The notes beneath the pieces were generated by a model that did not search any database, was not told the origin of the DNA, and was given only the letters and a program-made list of their open reading frames with translations. From positions 29,331 through 93,330 of the forward strand of contig NZ_BCRN01000018.1 in assembly GCF_001552615.1 (NCBI RefSeq): a DNA stretch of 64,000 nt, written 5' to 3'. Below, one piece after another: positions 1 to 8,434 of this stretch (the first letter of the stretch is position 1; every line of letters starts with the position of its first letter). The position numbers and the translations under genes are program-made. This stretch comes from Millisia brevis NBRC 105863 (GTDB lineage: Bacteria > Actinomycetota > Actinomycetes > Mycobacteriales > Mycobacteriaceae).

Positions 1-1159
1 GCTGCATCAACCACTGCCAGAACTCGGCGAACGAGCGGGCCTCGTCGTCGGTGGGCAGCGGCTCCCAGGTGACAAATGGGTGGTAGCGCTCGCCGCCGTC
101 GGTCCACTCCAGGGCGCCCCACAGGTAGGCGCCGAATTCCTGGTAGCACTCCATATCGACATCGATCTCGACGTCGGCGCGCGTCACGGTGACCTGCGGC
201 CGGCGGCGGACCAGCGGAACCTGCTGCAACCAGGCGCGCGCGATCACCCCGGCATCCGCGAAGTCGCCCTTCGACCAGCCGGTCGGCAGCTGCCCCTGCC
301 AGTCGGCCAGCTGGTCGATCGTCGTGATGCCGGCCGCGCGCAGCGCCTCGCCGCGGCCACCGGGGGCGACGAGCGAGATGTCGTGGCGTTCGCCGAGGAC
401 TCGCTCGCATTCCGACCACCACGGACAGCTGCGGCATTCGGAGATCCGCCCGGCGCCGGTGATCCGCCGGCCGGTGGCGATGTCCATGCGCTCGTCGAAG
501 CGCCGGTGATACTCCGGAGCGGAGTCGGCGGCCCGGTGCACGATCATGACGCGGCCGTCGTGGCCGATCACCGCGCCGAAACCGCTCGCAGCGGCCAGGT
601 CGTGCTGCTCGAGGATCAGTCGGGCCTGGTTGAGCATCAGCTGGTCGCGCAGCTGCGGGCGCGGCTTGAGCGTCGGGGCGATCTGCGGGTCGAACCGGTC
701 GAGGTCGCTGACCAGAGCCCCGGCCCCGGGGTCGACCACCTTGTGATTGACCACCAACACCGGCAGATAGCCGCCGGCCGGGTCGGCGAGCAGCGCCTCG
801 GCCCGCCACCGTCGGCCGCCGCGCCGGTCGTCCGGCAGGCGCGGTCCCCAGATGAGCTCCACCCCGTCGCCGCAGGCCCGCAGGGTCGCCGCGATGCGAT
901 CGCCGGTGGGGGCGTCCGCATCGATGACCACCATGCTCGATCGGTCCTGCGCCAACCGGAGCCGGACGGTATCGCGATGGGAGCGGGCGGCGTCGCGCCG
1001 CAGGGTGACGCCCACCGGTTCGGCGACGTCCCGCAGCAGCGCGTGATACGCGGTATCGAGATAGAGCCGATGTCCGCAGCGGGTCAACACGTCGGCACCG
1101 AGCAGCGGAACCGGCGGCCCCACCGGCCTCGGCTCTATCGACGTCTTGCTCTCGGACAC
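1..1159 (-). CDS. TM0106-family RecB-like nuclease (3' end outside the window)
   Basis: At least 386 residues are visible, reading off the left edge. The GTG start at 1159 opens VSESKTSIEPRP. The first half contains a cysteine cluster, ECRSCPWWSECERVL, of the kind seen in RecB/Cas4-like nucleases that hold an Fe-S cluster. After it begins a second domain with an acidic strand, EIDVDMECYQEFGAYLWG, typical of the RNase H-like exonuclease fold of COG2251. Family members are about 550-600 aa, so roughly a third is missing. A DNA-processing role is inferred from the family; the substrate is unknown. It is divergent from the DUF6474 gene across about 230 bp. Confidence 0.75.
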   Translation of the reverse strand, partial: MSESKTSIEPRPVGPPVPLLGADVLTRCGHRLYLDTAYHALLRDVAEPVGVTLRRDAARSHRDTVRLRLAQDRSSMVVIDADAPTGDRIAATLRACGDGVELIWGPRLPDDRRGGRRWRAEALLADPAGGYLPVLVVNHKVVDPGAGALVSDLDRFDPQIAPTLKPRPQLRDQLMLNQARLILEQHDLAAASGFGAVIGHDGRVMIVHRAADSAPEYHRRFDERMDIATGRRITGAGRISECRSCPWWSECERVLGERHDISLVAPGGRGEALRAAGITTIDQLADWQGQLPTGWSKGDFADAGVIARAWLQQVPLVRRRPQVTVTRADVEIDVDMECYQEFGAYLWGALEWTDGGERYHPFVTWEPLPTDDEARSFAEFWQWLMQ

Positions 1160-1385
1160 AGGGGGAAGCGTAGTTGGCGGGGGCGACACGATCGCGGGGC
1201 GAAGCGACGGCGGCCGGCCGTTCGGTCGCGGCGGAACGTCGCCGGATCGTGCCCGCCGCGCCGTGGACCATCGTTCGACGACCGATCCGCCCGGACTATT
1301 GTGCGAGGGACGACACGCAGCCGGCGCCGGGACACCGCCGCGGCCGGCGCGCGGCACCCGATCGGACAAAGGGGCACCACGGACC

Positions 1386-2033
1386 ATGGCGTTGTTCGGC
1401 AAGAAGGCCAAGCGGGAGCGCCGCCTGGCCAAGGCGGAGGAAAAGGCGATCACCCGCAAGGCCGAACTCGAGGCCAAGCTGACCGCGCGCAACGACCGCA
1501 AGTATCGCCGCCGGGCATTGCGGTCGCAGCGGCGGCTGGAGGATGCGCAGCTCAAGGTCGAGCAGGCGCAGCTGCGCACGCTGGCGGCGCAGGAGAAGGC
1601 GGCCAATCGCAAGCTGCTGACCGTGTCGAATGTCCGGCGCTATGTCGCGGTCGCGCAGATCGCCGTTCCGGTGCTCGCACCGATCGTCTACCAGGCGGCG
1701 ACCGCGCTGCGCGCCCAGCTCGACCAGCGCCGCGCCGCGAAGCTCGGCGTCAGCGTGCAGGAACTCGCCCAGTTCTCCGGGCACGGAGCCGGGCTCTCGG
1801 CGCGCATCGCACACGCCGAGACCTCGCTGGGCCGGGTGCGCGAGTTGCAGCCGCAGGATCGCGAGACCAAGGAGTTCGCGGCCGAGGTCGGTGACCGGCT
1901 CGGCAAGCTCGCGACCGCCGTCTCCGCGGCCGAACCGATGCCGGCGGCCCGTCGTCGGGCGGCACATTCGTCGATCGACGTGGAGCTGGCGGGTATCGAG
2001 GCCGATCTGCTGGCGCGGCTGGGCGTGCGATGA
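1386..2033 (+). CDS. DUF6474 family protein (Rv3850-like)
   Basis: 215 aa beginning MALFGKKAKRERRLAKAEEK. The first 80 residues are an extended, highly charged Lys/Arg/Glu/Ala helix, probably coiled-coil. A short hydrophobic stretch follows around residues 85-105 (VAVAQIAVPVLAPIVYQAAT), then another helical region. Size and position match M. tuberculosis Rv3850. No catalytic motif is visible and the function is unknown. The frame is open upstream to 1146, but the ATG at 1386 starts where the charged domain starts. The stop overlaps the next start by 4 bases, so the two genes are probably translationally coupled. Confidence 0.7.
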   Translation: MALFGKKAKRERRLAKAEEKAITRKAELEAKLTARNDRKYRRRALRSQRRLEDAQLKVEQAQLRTLAAQEKAANRKLLTVSNVRRYVAVAQIAVPVLAPIVYQAATALRAQLDQRRAAKLGVSVQELAQFSGHGAGLSARIAHAETSLGRVRELQPQDRETKEFAAEVGDRLGKLATAVSAAEPMPAARRRAAHSSIDVELAGIEADLLARLGVR

Positions 2034-2305
2034 CCCTCGCCGGATCGATCCGCCGGACCGTCGGACGGGGCGATCGGACCTCGAGGCCGGTGCGCCTGCT
2101 GCTGGCGGGCGTCCTGGTGGTCATGGCCGCGATCGCCACGTCGCTGGTCCTCGGCGTCGGCCCGGCGGGCGCCCATTCGGTGGTCGTCACCTCGAATCCG
2201 GTCGACGGCGCGCTGCCGGCGTGGCCGTTTGTGGGTGTCGCGACCGTGGTGGCCGTCGGTGGGCTGCTCGCCGTTCTGCGTTCCCTTCGGCACGCCGAGC
2301 GGTAG
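2030..2305 (+). CDS. Small membrane protein with a CopC-like N-terminal stub (Rv3851-like)
   Basis: 91 aa. Residues about 20-48 form a signal peptide or membrane segment ending GPAGA. They are followed by HSVVVTSNPVDGALP, which resembles the start of CopC copper-binding domains (AH..V.S.P.DG). The rest of a CopC domain is absent; a second membrane segment (about residues 66-85) and a short basic tail follow instead. It starts within the stop of the DUF6474 gene. Its place and size match M. tuberculosis Rv3851 (94 aa), so it is a genuine short gene and not a truncated CopC. The function is unknown. Confidence 0.65.
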   Translation: MTLAGSIRRTVGRGDRTSRPVRLLLAGVLVVMAAIATSLVLGVGPAGAHSVVVTSNPVDGALPAWPFVGVATVVAVGGLLAVLRSLRHAER

Positions 2306-2387
2306 GCCCGTCGGCGCGTGAGGTGGAGGTCTCGCCGATCGAGACCGAGCGCACCCTGGTCAGAATCGGGCATTCGGTGGTAAGCAC

Positions 2388-2771
2388 ATGGGTATGACCA
2401 GCACCGCGCGACCGAGCGCCGGACAATTCGTGCGCTACCAGTTCGGTGCGGTGTTGCCGGAAGACCTGCGGGAGTGGGTCCGTGAGGACCTGGTGGGCCC
2501 CGGCGCCACCGGCCGTTACGTCGCACGGTTTGTCGTTCCGCCGTTGCCGATCTTCGCGTTGCTGTTCTTCGTCCCCGGCCCGTGGTGGCTCAGCCTCGGC
2601 ATGATCGTGCTGTTGCTGGTACCGCTGGCGTACTTCTGCATCGGCCTGTCGACGGTGTACCGCCGCCACCGGCTGGCGGTACACGGTCTCGATCCGGAAT
2701 TGGTCCACGAGCGGGCCGACCGGGCGGAGTCGGCGATGCGCGCGGACTACGAGCGTCGGCACCGCGCCTGA
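2388..2771 (+). CDS. DUF5313 family membrane protein
   Basis: 127 aa, starting MGMTSTARPS; a second ATG two codons later is also possible. The N-terminal half carries the DUF5313 pattern: QFVRYQFGAVLP, then EWVREDL. One or two membrane spans follow around residues 48-90, with PGPWW between them. A soluble C-terminus (YRRHRLAVHGLDPELV) follows. The function is unknown. In M. tuberculosis the slot between Rv3851 and rraA is held by the H-NS-like gene hns (Rv3852); here this unrelated membrane protein occupies it. Confidence 0.7.
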   Translation: MGMTSTARPSAGQFVRYQFGAVLPEDLREWVREDLVGPGATGRYVARFVVPPLPIFALLFFVPGPWWLSLGMIVLLLVPLAYFCIGLSTVYRRHRLAVHGLDPELVHERADRAESAMRADYERRHRA

Positions 2772-2808
2772 TCGTGCACCCTCGTCGCGGCCGGTCGCAG
2801 GGGGATCC

Positions 2809-2836
2809 GTAACCGTCGAGTCCCCGCGGTTACAGT
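2809..2836 (+). promoter_or_regulatory. Leaderless promoter and inverted repeat ahead of rraA
   Basis: A -10-like TACAGT (2831-2836) lies 7 bases before the rraA ATG at 2844. A transcript would therefore start at or next to the start codon. No Shine-Dalgarno sequence is visible. The box overlaps the right arm of a perfect 7-bp inverted repeat, GTAACCG (2809-2815) and CGGTTAC (2827-2833), with an 11-base spacer. A repressor could bind there. No convincing -35 is seen. Confidence 0.4.
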
Positions 2837-2843
2837 TTCGGAC

Positions 2844-3347
2844 ATGACCGAATCGTTCATCGCCACCGCCGACCTCGCCGACCGTATCGGTCCGGATATC
2901 CGTAGCTGCGACACCGCATTTCGCAATATCGGTGGTCGCGCCCGGTTCAGCGGTCGAGTGACGACGATCCTCACCTTCCAGGACAACCTCCTGGTCAAGG
3001 AAACGATGAAGAAGCCCGGGAAGGGCGGCGTACTCGTGGTCGACGGCGGCGGCAGCGTGCACACCGCCCTGGTCGGTGACGTCATCGCCGGATTCGGTGT
3101 CGACAACGGCTGGTCGGGGGTCATCGTCAACGGTGCGGTGCGCGATTCGGCGCTGCTCGCCGGACTGGACATCGGCGTGAAGGCGCTGGGCACCAACCCG
3201 CGCAAGTCGACCCAGACCGGCAACGGGTCGGCGCTCGACGTCGCGGTCGAATTCGGTGGCATCCGGTTCGAGCCCGGCGAGTACGTCTACTCCGACGAGG
3301 ACGGAATCGTGGTCGTCGCGGAGCCGTTGCCGGTCGACGAGTCCTGA
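2844..3347 (+). CDS. rraA: RraA family protein (regulator of RNase E activity A)
   Basis: 167 aa, the normal family length. RraA proteins are ring-shaped trimers. In Escherichia coli RraA binds RNase E and inhibits its endonuclease activity; related proteins of the fold are aldolases. Visible family features are [17 protein letters not shown], the [25 protein letters not shown] core and the [11 protein letters not shown] segment. Older annotation as menG (demethylmenaquinone methyltransferase) is regarded as wrong for this family. It corresponds to M. tuberculosis Rv3853 by position. It is monocistronic, ending in a strong bidirectional terminator. Confidence 0.9.
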   Translation: MTESFIATADLADRIGPDIRSCDTAFRNIGGRARFSGRVTTILTFQDNLLVKETMKKPGKGGVLVVDGGGSVHTALVGDVIAGFGVDNGWSGVIVNGAVRDSALLAGLDIGVKALGTNPRKSTQTGNGSALDVAVEFGGIRFEPGEYVYSDEDGIVVVAEPLPVDES

Positions 3348-3353
3348 CCTCGG

Positions 3354-3380
3354 CCGGACCGCGGCCCGTCCGCGGTCCGG
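3354..3380. terminator. Bidirectional terminator between rraA and the acetyltransferase gene
   Basis: Perfect 11-bp stem, CCGGACCGCGG (3354-3364) and CCGCGGTCCGG (3370-3380), with a 5-base loop. It fills the gap between two convergent stop codons. No T-tract, as is usual in GC-rich actinobacteria. Confidence 0.75.
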
Positions 3381-4478
3381 TCAGTCCTCGGTCTGCTTCG
3401 GCGCGCGGCGCAGGCGCCGGCGTGCGATGTCCCCGCCGCGCAACGCGGCGCCCAGGATGCGACCGCGCGGTCCGGCCGGAACCGCCCGCACCCGGGAGAC
3501 CGAATAGCTGTCGGGTCCCGACCAGGCATTCTTGATCCCGTTGGTGCCGATGCCGTGGTCGAGGCGGTCGAAGTCGAGTCCGTCGTGCTTGTCCGCCAGT
3601 TGGGCCAGGATCTGGTGTCCGGGCTGGCCCGACGCGATCGCCGGGTCGAAGTGCGAGAGCCAGCTGTGCAGCGTGCGCCCGGAGCGCAGCGAGATCTCGT
3701 GCGCCATCCAGGTGTCGCCGACCACCATGCCGGCGATCAGCAGCCGTCCCTCCCGCGCTTCCGCGGTCAGTGTCGATTCGACCAATGCGGACAGCGGCTC
3801 GGCGAGGTAGTCGATCCGTCCGGACATCGAGGCGGTGCGGGCGGCGGACACGCGGCGCAGGTCGGCCCACCGCGCGGCGAGTTCCTCGGGAGCGGACACG
3901 GTGACAAATTCGACCGGACCGTGTTCGCGTTCGACCGCACGCAGCGCGGTGCGCAGACGCTTGAGCGAGCGGGCGCTGCGGATGTCGTGGGCGCCGTCGC
4001 CGGCGGCGAGGGTCAGCACCGGGGATTCGTCGACGACCTGCTCCTCGAGCTGCCAGTCGCGGCGGCGGCGCAGCGCGTCGAGGAAGGTGCTGTCGGTGGG
4101 GATGCGGTCGAAGGTCAGCGGCAGCCGCTCGCGTCGCAGCACGTCGAGCAGGGCGTCGGCGGAATCCGGCCCGTCGACGAGCGCATCGCTCGCCGCGCCC
4201 AACCGGTGTCCGGCCGACGTCGCGAACCGCAACGGGCCCGCGCCGAGGATGCGCAGCCCCAGGACCGCTCGAGCGCCCGAGGCGTCGACGATCCCGGCGA
4301 CCGCGGTCGTCACGCCCGGCAGTCCGCGTCCACCGATCGGCAGACCTGCGGTTGCGGCCACATAGGCCGGTCGCTCGGTGAACGGCGCACCCACCCGATC
4401 GGCCAAATCGGACCAGTCGCCGACCGTTACCGGGTCGCCGACCACAGCGAGGTTCCCGAATGGTTCTACGGTCGGCAC
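3381..4478 (-). CDS. GNAT-type acetyltransferase, BioF2/CelD-like domain
   Basis: 365 aa with a GTG start at 4478. The C-terminal half matches the BioF2-like acetyltransferase domain (Acetyltransf_6): LIAGMVVGDTWMAHEISLRSG, then LHSWLSHFDPAIASGQPGHQIL, which contains the Q-x-G-x acyl-CoA-binding turn. The N-terminal half is a degenerate duplicate of the fold. Such proteins transfer acyl groups in envelope or polysaccharide biosynthesis; the acceptor here is unknown. The gene stands alone, convergent with rraA. A promoter box directly before the GTG suggests a leaderless message. Confidence 0.65.
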   Translation of the reverse strand: MPTVEPFGNLAVVGDPVTVGDWSDLADRVGAPFTERPAYVAATAGLPIGGRGLPGVTTAVAGIVDASGARAVLGLRILGAGPLRFATSAGHRLGAASDALVDGPDSADALLDVLRRERLPLTFDRIPTDSTFLDALRRRRDWQLEEQVVDESPVLTLAAGDGAHDIRSARSLKRLRTALRAVEREHGPVEFVTVSAPEELAARWADLRRVSAARTASMSGRIDYLAEPLSALVESTLTAEAREGRLLIAGMVVGDTWMAHEISLRSGRTLHSWLSHFDPAIASGQPGHQILAQLADKHDGLDFDRLDHGIGTNGIKNAWSGPDSYSVSRVRAVPAGPRGRILGAALRGGDIARRRLRRAPKQTED

Positions 4479-4484
4479 CCAATA

Positions 4485-4490
4485 CTTATA
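4485..4490 (-). promoter_or_regulatory. -10 box for a leaderless acetyltransferase transcript
   Basis: On the minus strand TATAAG (4490 to 4485) is followed by six bases and then the GTG at 4478. The transcript would begin at the start codon. It stands out as A/T-rich in a GC-rich neighbourhood. The -35 is weak. Confidence 0.45.
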
Positions 4491-4581
4491 CCAGGGCGGC
4501 GATCCGGGTTATTTGTCCGCTTCCGGAATGGACGGTGCACCGGCGGCCGGCGAGGCGACCACCGGCTCCTCGCACCGTTGT

Positions 4582-4818
4582 TCAGGCGTCGCCGGCAGCC
4601 TCGGTCTCGATGACCACCGACAAGCCGGCGACCTCGACGACGTCCCCGGCGACCAATTGGCGGCCCCGGCGGGTGTCGACCGTGCCGTTGACCAGCACCT
4701 CGCCCGCGCCGATCAGATCCTTCGCGTCCGTGCCCGAGTCGACCAGGTCGGCCAGCTTGAGCGCCTGACCCAGCCGGATCGAGCCGTCGCGGATCGTCAG
4801 TACCCGTCGTTGGGTCAC
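4582..4818 (-). CDS. Small S4-domain RNA-binding protein (YbcJ/RlbA-like)
   Basis: 78 aa from a GTG that overlaps the stop of the aldehyde dehydrogenase gene (GTGA). A longer in-frame reading from 4899 exists, but it would overlap that gene by 85 bases and adds no domain. The protein is a lone S4 fold: IRLGQALKLADLVDSGTDAK, then LIGAGEVLVNGTVDTRRGRQ and a GDVVEV strand. Stand-alone S4 proteins bind structured RNA and are linked to ribosome or tRNA metabolism. The target is unknown. Translational coupling to pcd is visible, but a functional link is not evident. Confidence 0.8.
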   Translation of the reverse strand: MTQRRVLTIRDGSIRLGQALKLADLVDSGTDAKDLIGAGEVLVNGTVDTRRGRQLVAGDVVEVAGLSVVIETEAAGDA

Positions 4819-6344
4819 CCGAACTGCACCCCCTGCGCGAGGGGCAGTTCGGAGCTGTAATTGACGGTATTGGTCGTCCGTCGCATATAACCGCGCCACG
4901 CGTCCGAGCCGGACTCGCGGCCACCGCCGGTCTCCTTCTCCCCGCCGAAGGCGCCGCCGATCTCCGCCCCGGAGGGGCCGATGTTGACGTTCGCGATGCC
5001 GCAGTCGGACCCGCTCGCCGACAGGAAGCGCTCCGCCTCGCGCAGGTCGGTGGTGAAGACCGACGACGACAGGCCCTGCGGCACATCGTTGTTCAGCGCG
5101 ATCGCCTCGTCGAAGTCGGAGTACGTCAGCACGTAGAGGATCGGTGCGAACGTCTCGCTGCGCACCACCGCGGACTGCTCCGGCATCCGCACGATCGTCG
5201 GATGGACGTAGTACGCGTCGTCACCGGAGTCGCCGCCGACCGCGACCCGATCGCCGCCGGCCACGATCGATCCGCCCTGCTCGGCGGCCGCGCTCAGTGC
5301 GGCGGTGAAACCGTTGTAGGCCTGCTGATCGATCAGCGGGCCGACCAGGGTGTCCGCCTCGAGCGGCGAGCCGATCGGCAGGCTGGCGTACGCCTTGGCG
5401 AGCCGCTCGACCAGTTCGTCGGCGATCGACTCGTGCGCGATCACCCGGCGCAGCGAGGTGCAGCGTTGACCGGCGGTACCCGCGGCGGAGAAGACCAGGC
5501 CGCGCACGGTCAGGTCGATGTCCGCCGAGGGGGCGACGATCGCGGCGTTGTTGCCGCCCAGTTCGAGCAGGACGCGGCCGAAGCGCGCGGCCACGCGGGG
5601 AGCGACCTGCGCGCCCATCCGCGTCGATCCGGTCGCCGAGACCAGCGCGATGCGGGTGTCGTCCACCAGGGCCTCGCCGACGGCGCGGTCACCGATCACC
5701 AACTGGGCGATCGCGGGATCGGCGCCCGCGCGGCGCGCCGCCTCCTCCATGATCGCCTGGACCGCGAGGCCGGTCAGCGGGGTCTTCTCCGAGGGCTTCC
5801 AGACGACGGTGTCGCCGGAGACCAGGGCCAGCACCGTATTCCAGGACCACACCGCCACCGGGAAGTTGAAGGCGGTGATCACCGCGATCGGGCCGAGCGG
5901 ATGCCACTGCTCCATCATCCGGTGGCCCGGCCGCTCGGTGGCGATCGTCAATCCGTAGAGCTGGCGGGACAGTCCGACGCCGAAGTCGCAGATGTCGATC
6001 ATCTCCTGGACCTCGCCGAGGCCCTCGCTGCGGATCTTGCCCGCCTCGATCGACACCAGTTCACCCAGATCGGCCTTGTGTTCGCGCAGCAGTTCGCCGA
6101 GTTCGCGCACGACCGCACCGCGCACCGGGGCGGGCACCGAGCGCCACGTGGTGAACGCCTGCTGCGCCCGGGCGATCACCGCGTCGACGTCGGTGGTCGC
6201 GGGCACCCGCGCGATGGTCTCGCCGGTGATCGGCGACCGGGCGATCACCGCCTCGGCGGACGGGTCGGCGTCGGGCAGCGTCGTGCCGACCGCCTCCAGA
6301 ATGCGGCGTGCTCGATCCGTGACCGTTGTCTGAGCGGTTGTCAC
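4815..6344 (-). CDS. pcd: Piperideine-6-carboxylate dehydrogenase (ALDH7/antiquitin-type)
   Basis: 509 aa, full ALDH length. Active-site elements are ITAFNFPVAVWSWN (about 157-170), VWKPSEKTPL, the general-base Glu261 in LLELGGNNAAIV and the nucleophile Cys295 in AGQRCTSLRRV. The QRCTS and GGNNA signatures are those of the ALDH7 branch. In lysine catabolism the family oxidises piperideine-6-carboxylate/alpha-aminoadipate semialdehyde to alpha-aminoadipate with NAD(P)+. The assignment is supported by the divergent lysine aminotransferase gene lat 123 bp away, which makes that semialdehyde. Confidence 0.85.
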   Translation of the reverse strand: MTTAQTTVTDRARRILEAVGTTLPDADPSAEAVIARSPITGETIARVPATTDVDAVIARAQQAFTTWRSVPAPVRGAVVRELGELLREHKADLGELVSIEAGKIRSEGLGEVQEMIDICDFGVGLSRQLYGLTIATERPGHRMMEQWHPLGPIAVITAFNFPVAVWSWNTVLALVSGDTVVWKPSEKTPLTGLAVQAIMEEAARRAGADPAIAQLVIGDRAVGEALVDDTRIALVSATGSTRMGAQVAPRVAARFGRVLLELGGNNAAIVAPSADIDLTVRGLVFSAAGTAGQRCTSLRRVIAHESIADELVERLAKAYASLPIGSPLEADTLVGPLIDQQAYNGFTAALSAAAEQGGSIVAGGDRVAVGGDSGDDAYYVHPTIVRMPEQSAVVRSETFAPILYVLTYSDFDEAIALNNDVPQGLSSSVFTTDLREAERFLSASGSDCGIANVNIGPSGAEIGGAFGGEKETGGGRESGSDAWRGYMRRTTNTVNYSSELPLAQGVQFG

Positions 6345-6431
6345 CGGTGTCCACCTTTCGTCTCGACGTTCGACGATAGTCGGCCGTTTCCGTCCGACAT
6401 CGAACGGCTGGGAGATAATCCTATGATCCGA

Positions 6432-6460
6432 TTGATGTGCCGGAAAAAATAACGCACAAT
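6432..6460 (+). promoter_or_regulatory. Promoter of lat, apparently leaderless
   Basis: TTGATG (6432-6437), a 17-base spacer and CACAAT (6455-6460), followed 7 bases later by the ATG at 6468. There is no Shine-Dalgarno sequence. The 123-bp divergent region is unusually A/T-rich and would also hold the pcd promoter and any Lrp-type operator. Confidence 0.5.
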
Positions 6461-6467
6461 CGTCACT

Positions 6468-7817
<1,350 letters not shown>

Positions 7818-7873
7818 CCCGCTCGATCCGCGCCGGCGCCCGATGGGCCGGCATAGGAAAGCCAACCCGAAGC

Positions 7874-7915
7874 CGGGCGCGCCGGACCGCATACGAAGCT
7901 GATCCGGCGCGCCCG
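7874..7915 (+). terminator. Terminator after lat
   Basis: A 13-bp perfect stem, CGGGCGCGCCGGA (7874-7886) and TCCGGCGCGCCCG (7903-7915), encloses a 16-base loop, about 55 bases after the lat stop. It lacks a T-tract. Confidence 0.6.
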
Positions 7916-8434
7916 CCCCTATTCCGTCGAAACGTCGCAGTCGTCGGAACAATGCGTCGGTTCGGCGGCTTTGTCCCCATTTACCTCATCGCCTTCGTCG
8001 ACAACGGACAAAAGAAAAGCTGCTGCCGGGGAGAAGGGCGGTAGTCGGGGACGCGTGGACCGGTCGGGACAATTGTGGGAATGCGGTCGGTCCGAGCATC
8101 GGCGATCCGACCGGTCGCTGCGGGTCACGCCGATGGCCGCGGTGGACCGCAGGTTGTACCGCAGGTCGACATAGCCGCTGGTATATGCGATTGCTATCCC
8201 GGATGATCGTCGATTACGGGATAATCTCCCGACACGTCCGCCCGTGGATGTCCACCGGTCTGATATATCGGTCGAAAAGGCGCTTCGAGTTGCTTGTCGA
8301 CCGCGCAAACGGGGGTAAGAATTCGCCTCACGAGGGCGCGGTTCTGTCGGCAAACCCGGCTATGCTCGGCGGGGTTCCTGTCGGTATACGGCACCGCGAT
8401 AATTGGTGAACCCTGAATGGCGAGGTGATGCGCC
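7916..8434. other. Non-coding stretch upstream of the diguanylate cyclase gene
   Basis: About 520 bases with no ORF I can support; the open frames here lack any recognisable protein pattern. The part from about 8160 is more A/T-rich than its surroundings. It holds a perfect inverted repeat, TATCCCG (8195-8201) and CGGGATA (8217-8223), and a promoter-like TTGTCG (8294-8299) with TAAGAAT (8316-8322). A long regulated leader for the gene at 8435 is the likeliest content. I recognise no known riboswitch. Confidence 0.4.

Noticed and set aside
80..1894. 604-codon plus-strand ORF
   Set aside because: It is the antisense and out-of-frame shadow of the RecB-like nuclease and DUF6474 genes; its translation is Arg/Ala/Pro-rich with no family pattern.
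2030..2305. Calling the 91-aa protein a truncated CopC pseudogene
   Set aside because: Length and position match the intact M. tuberculosis Rv3851, so it is a normal small gene.
7919..8353. 144-codon minus-strand ORF in the gap before the GGDEF gene
   Set aside because: Composition is Ser/Arg-rich, there is no domain and no ribosome site; treated as non-coding.
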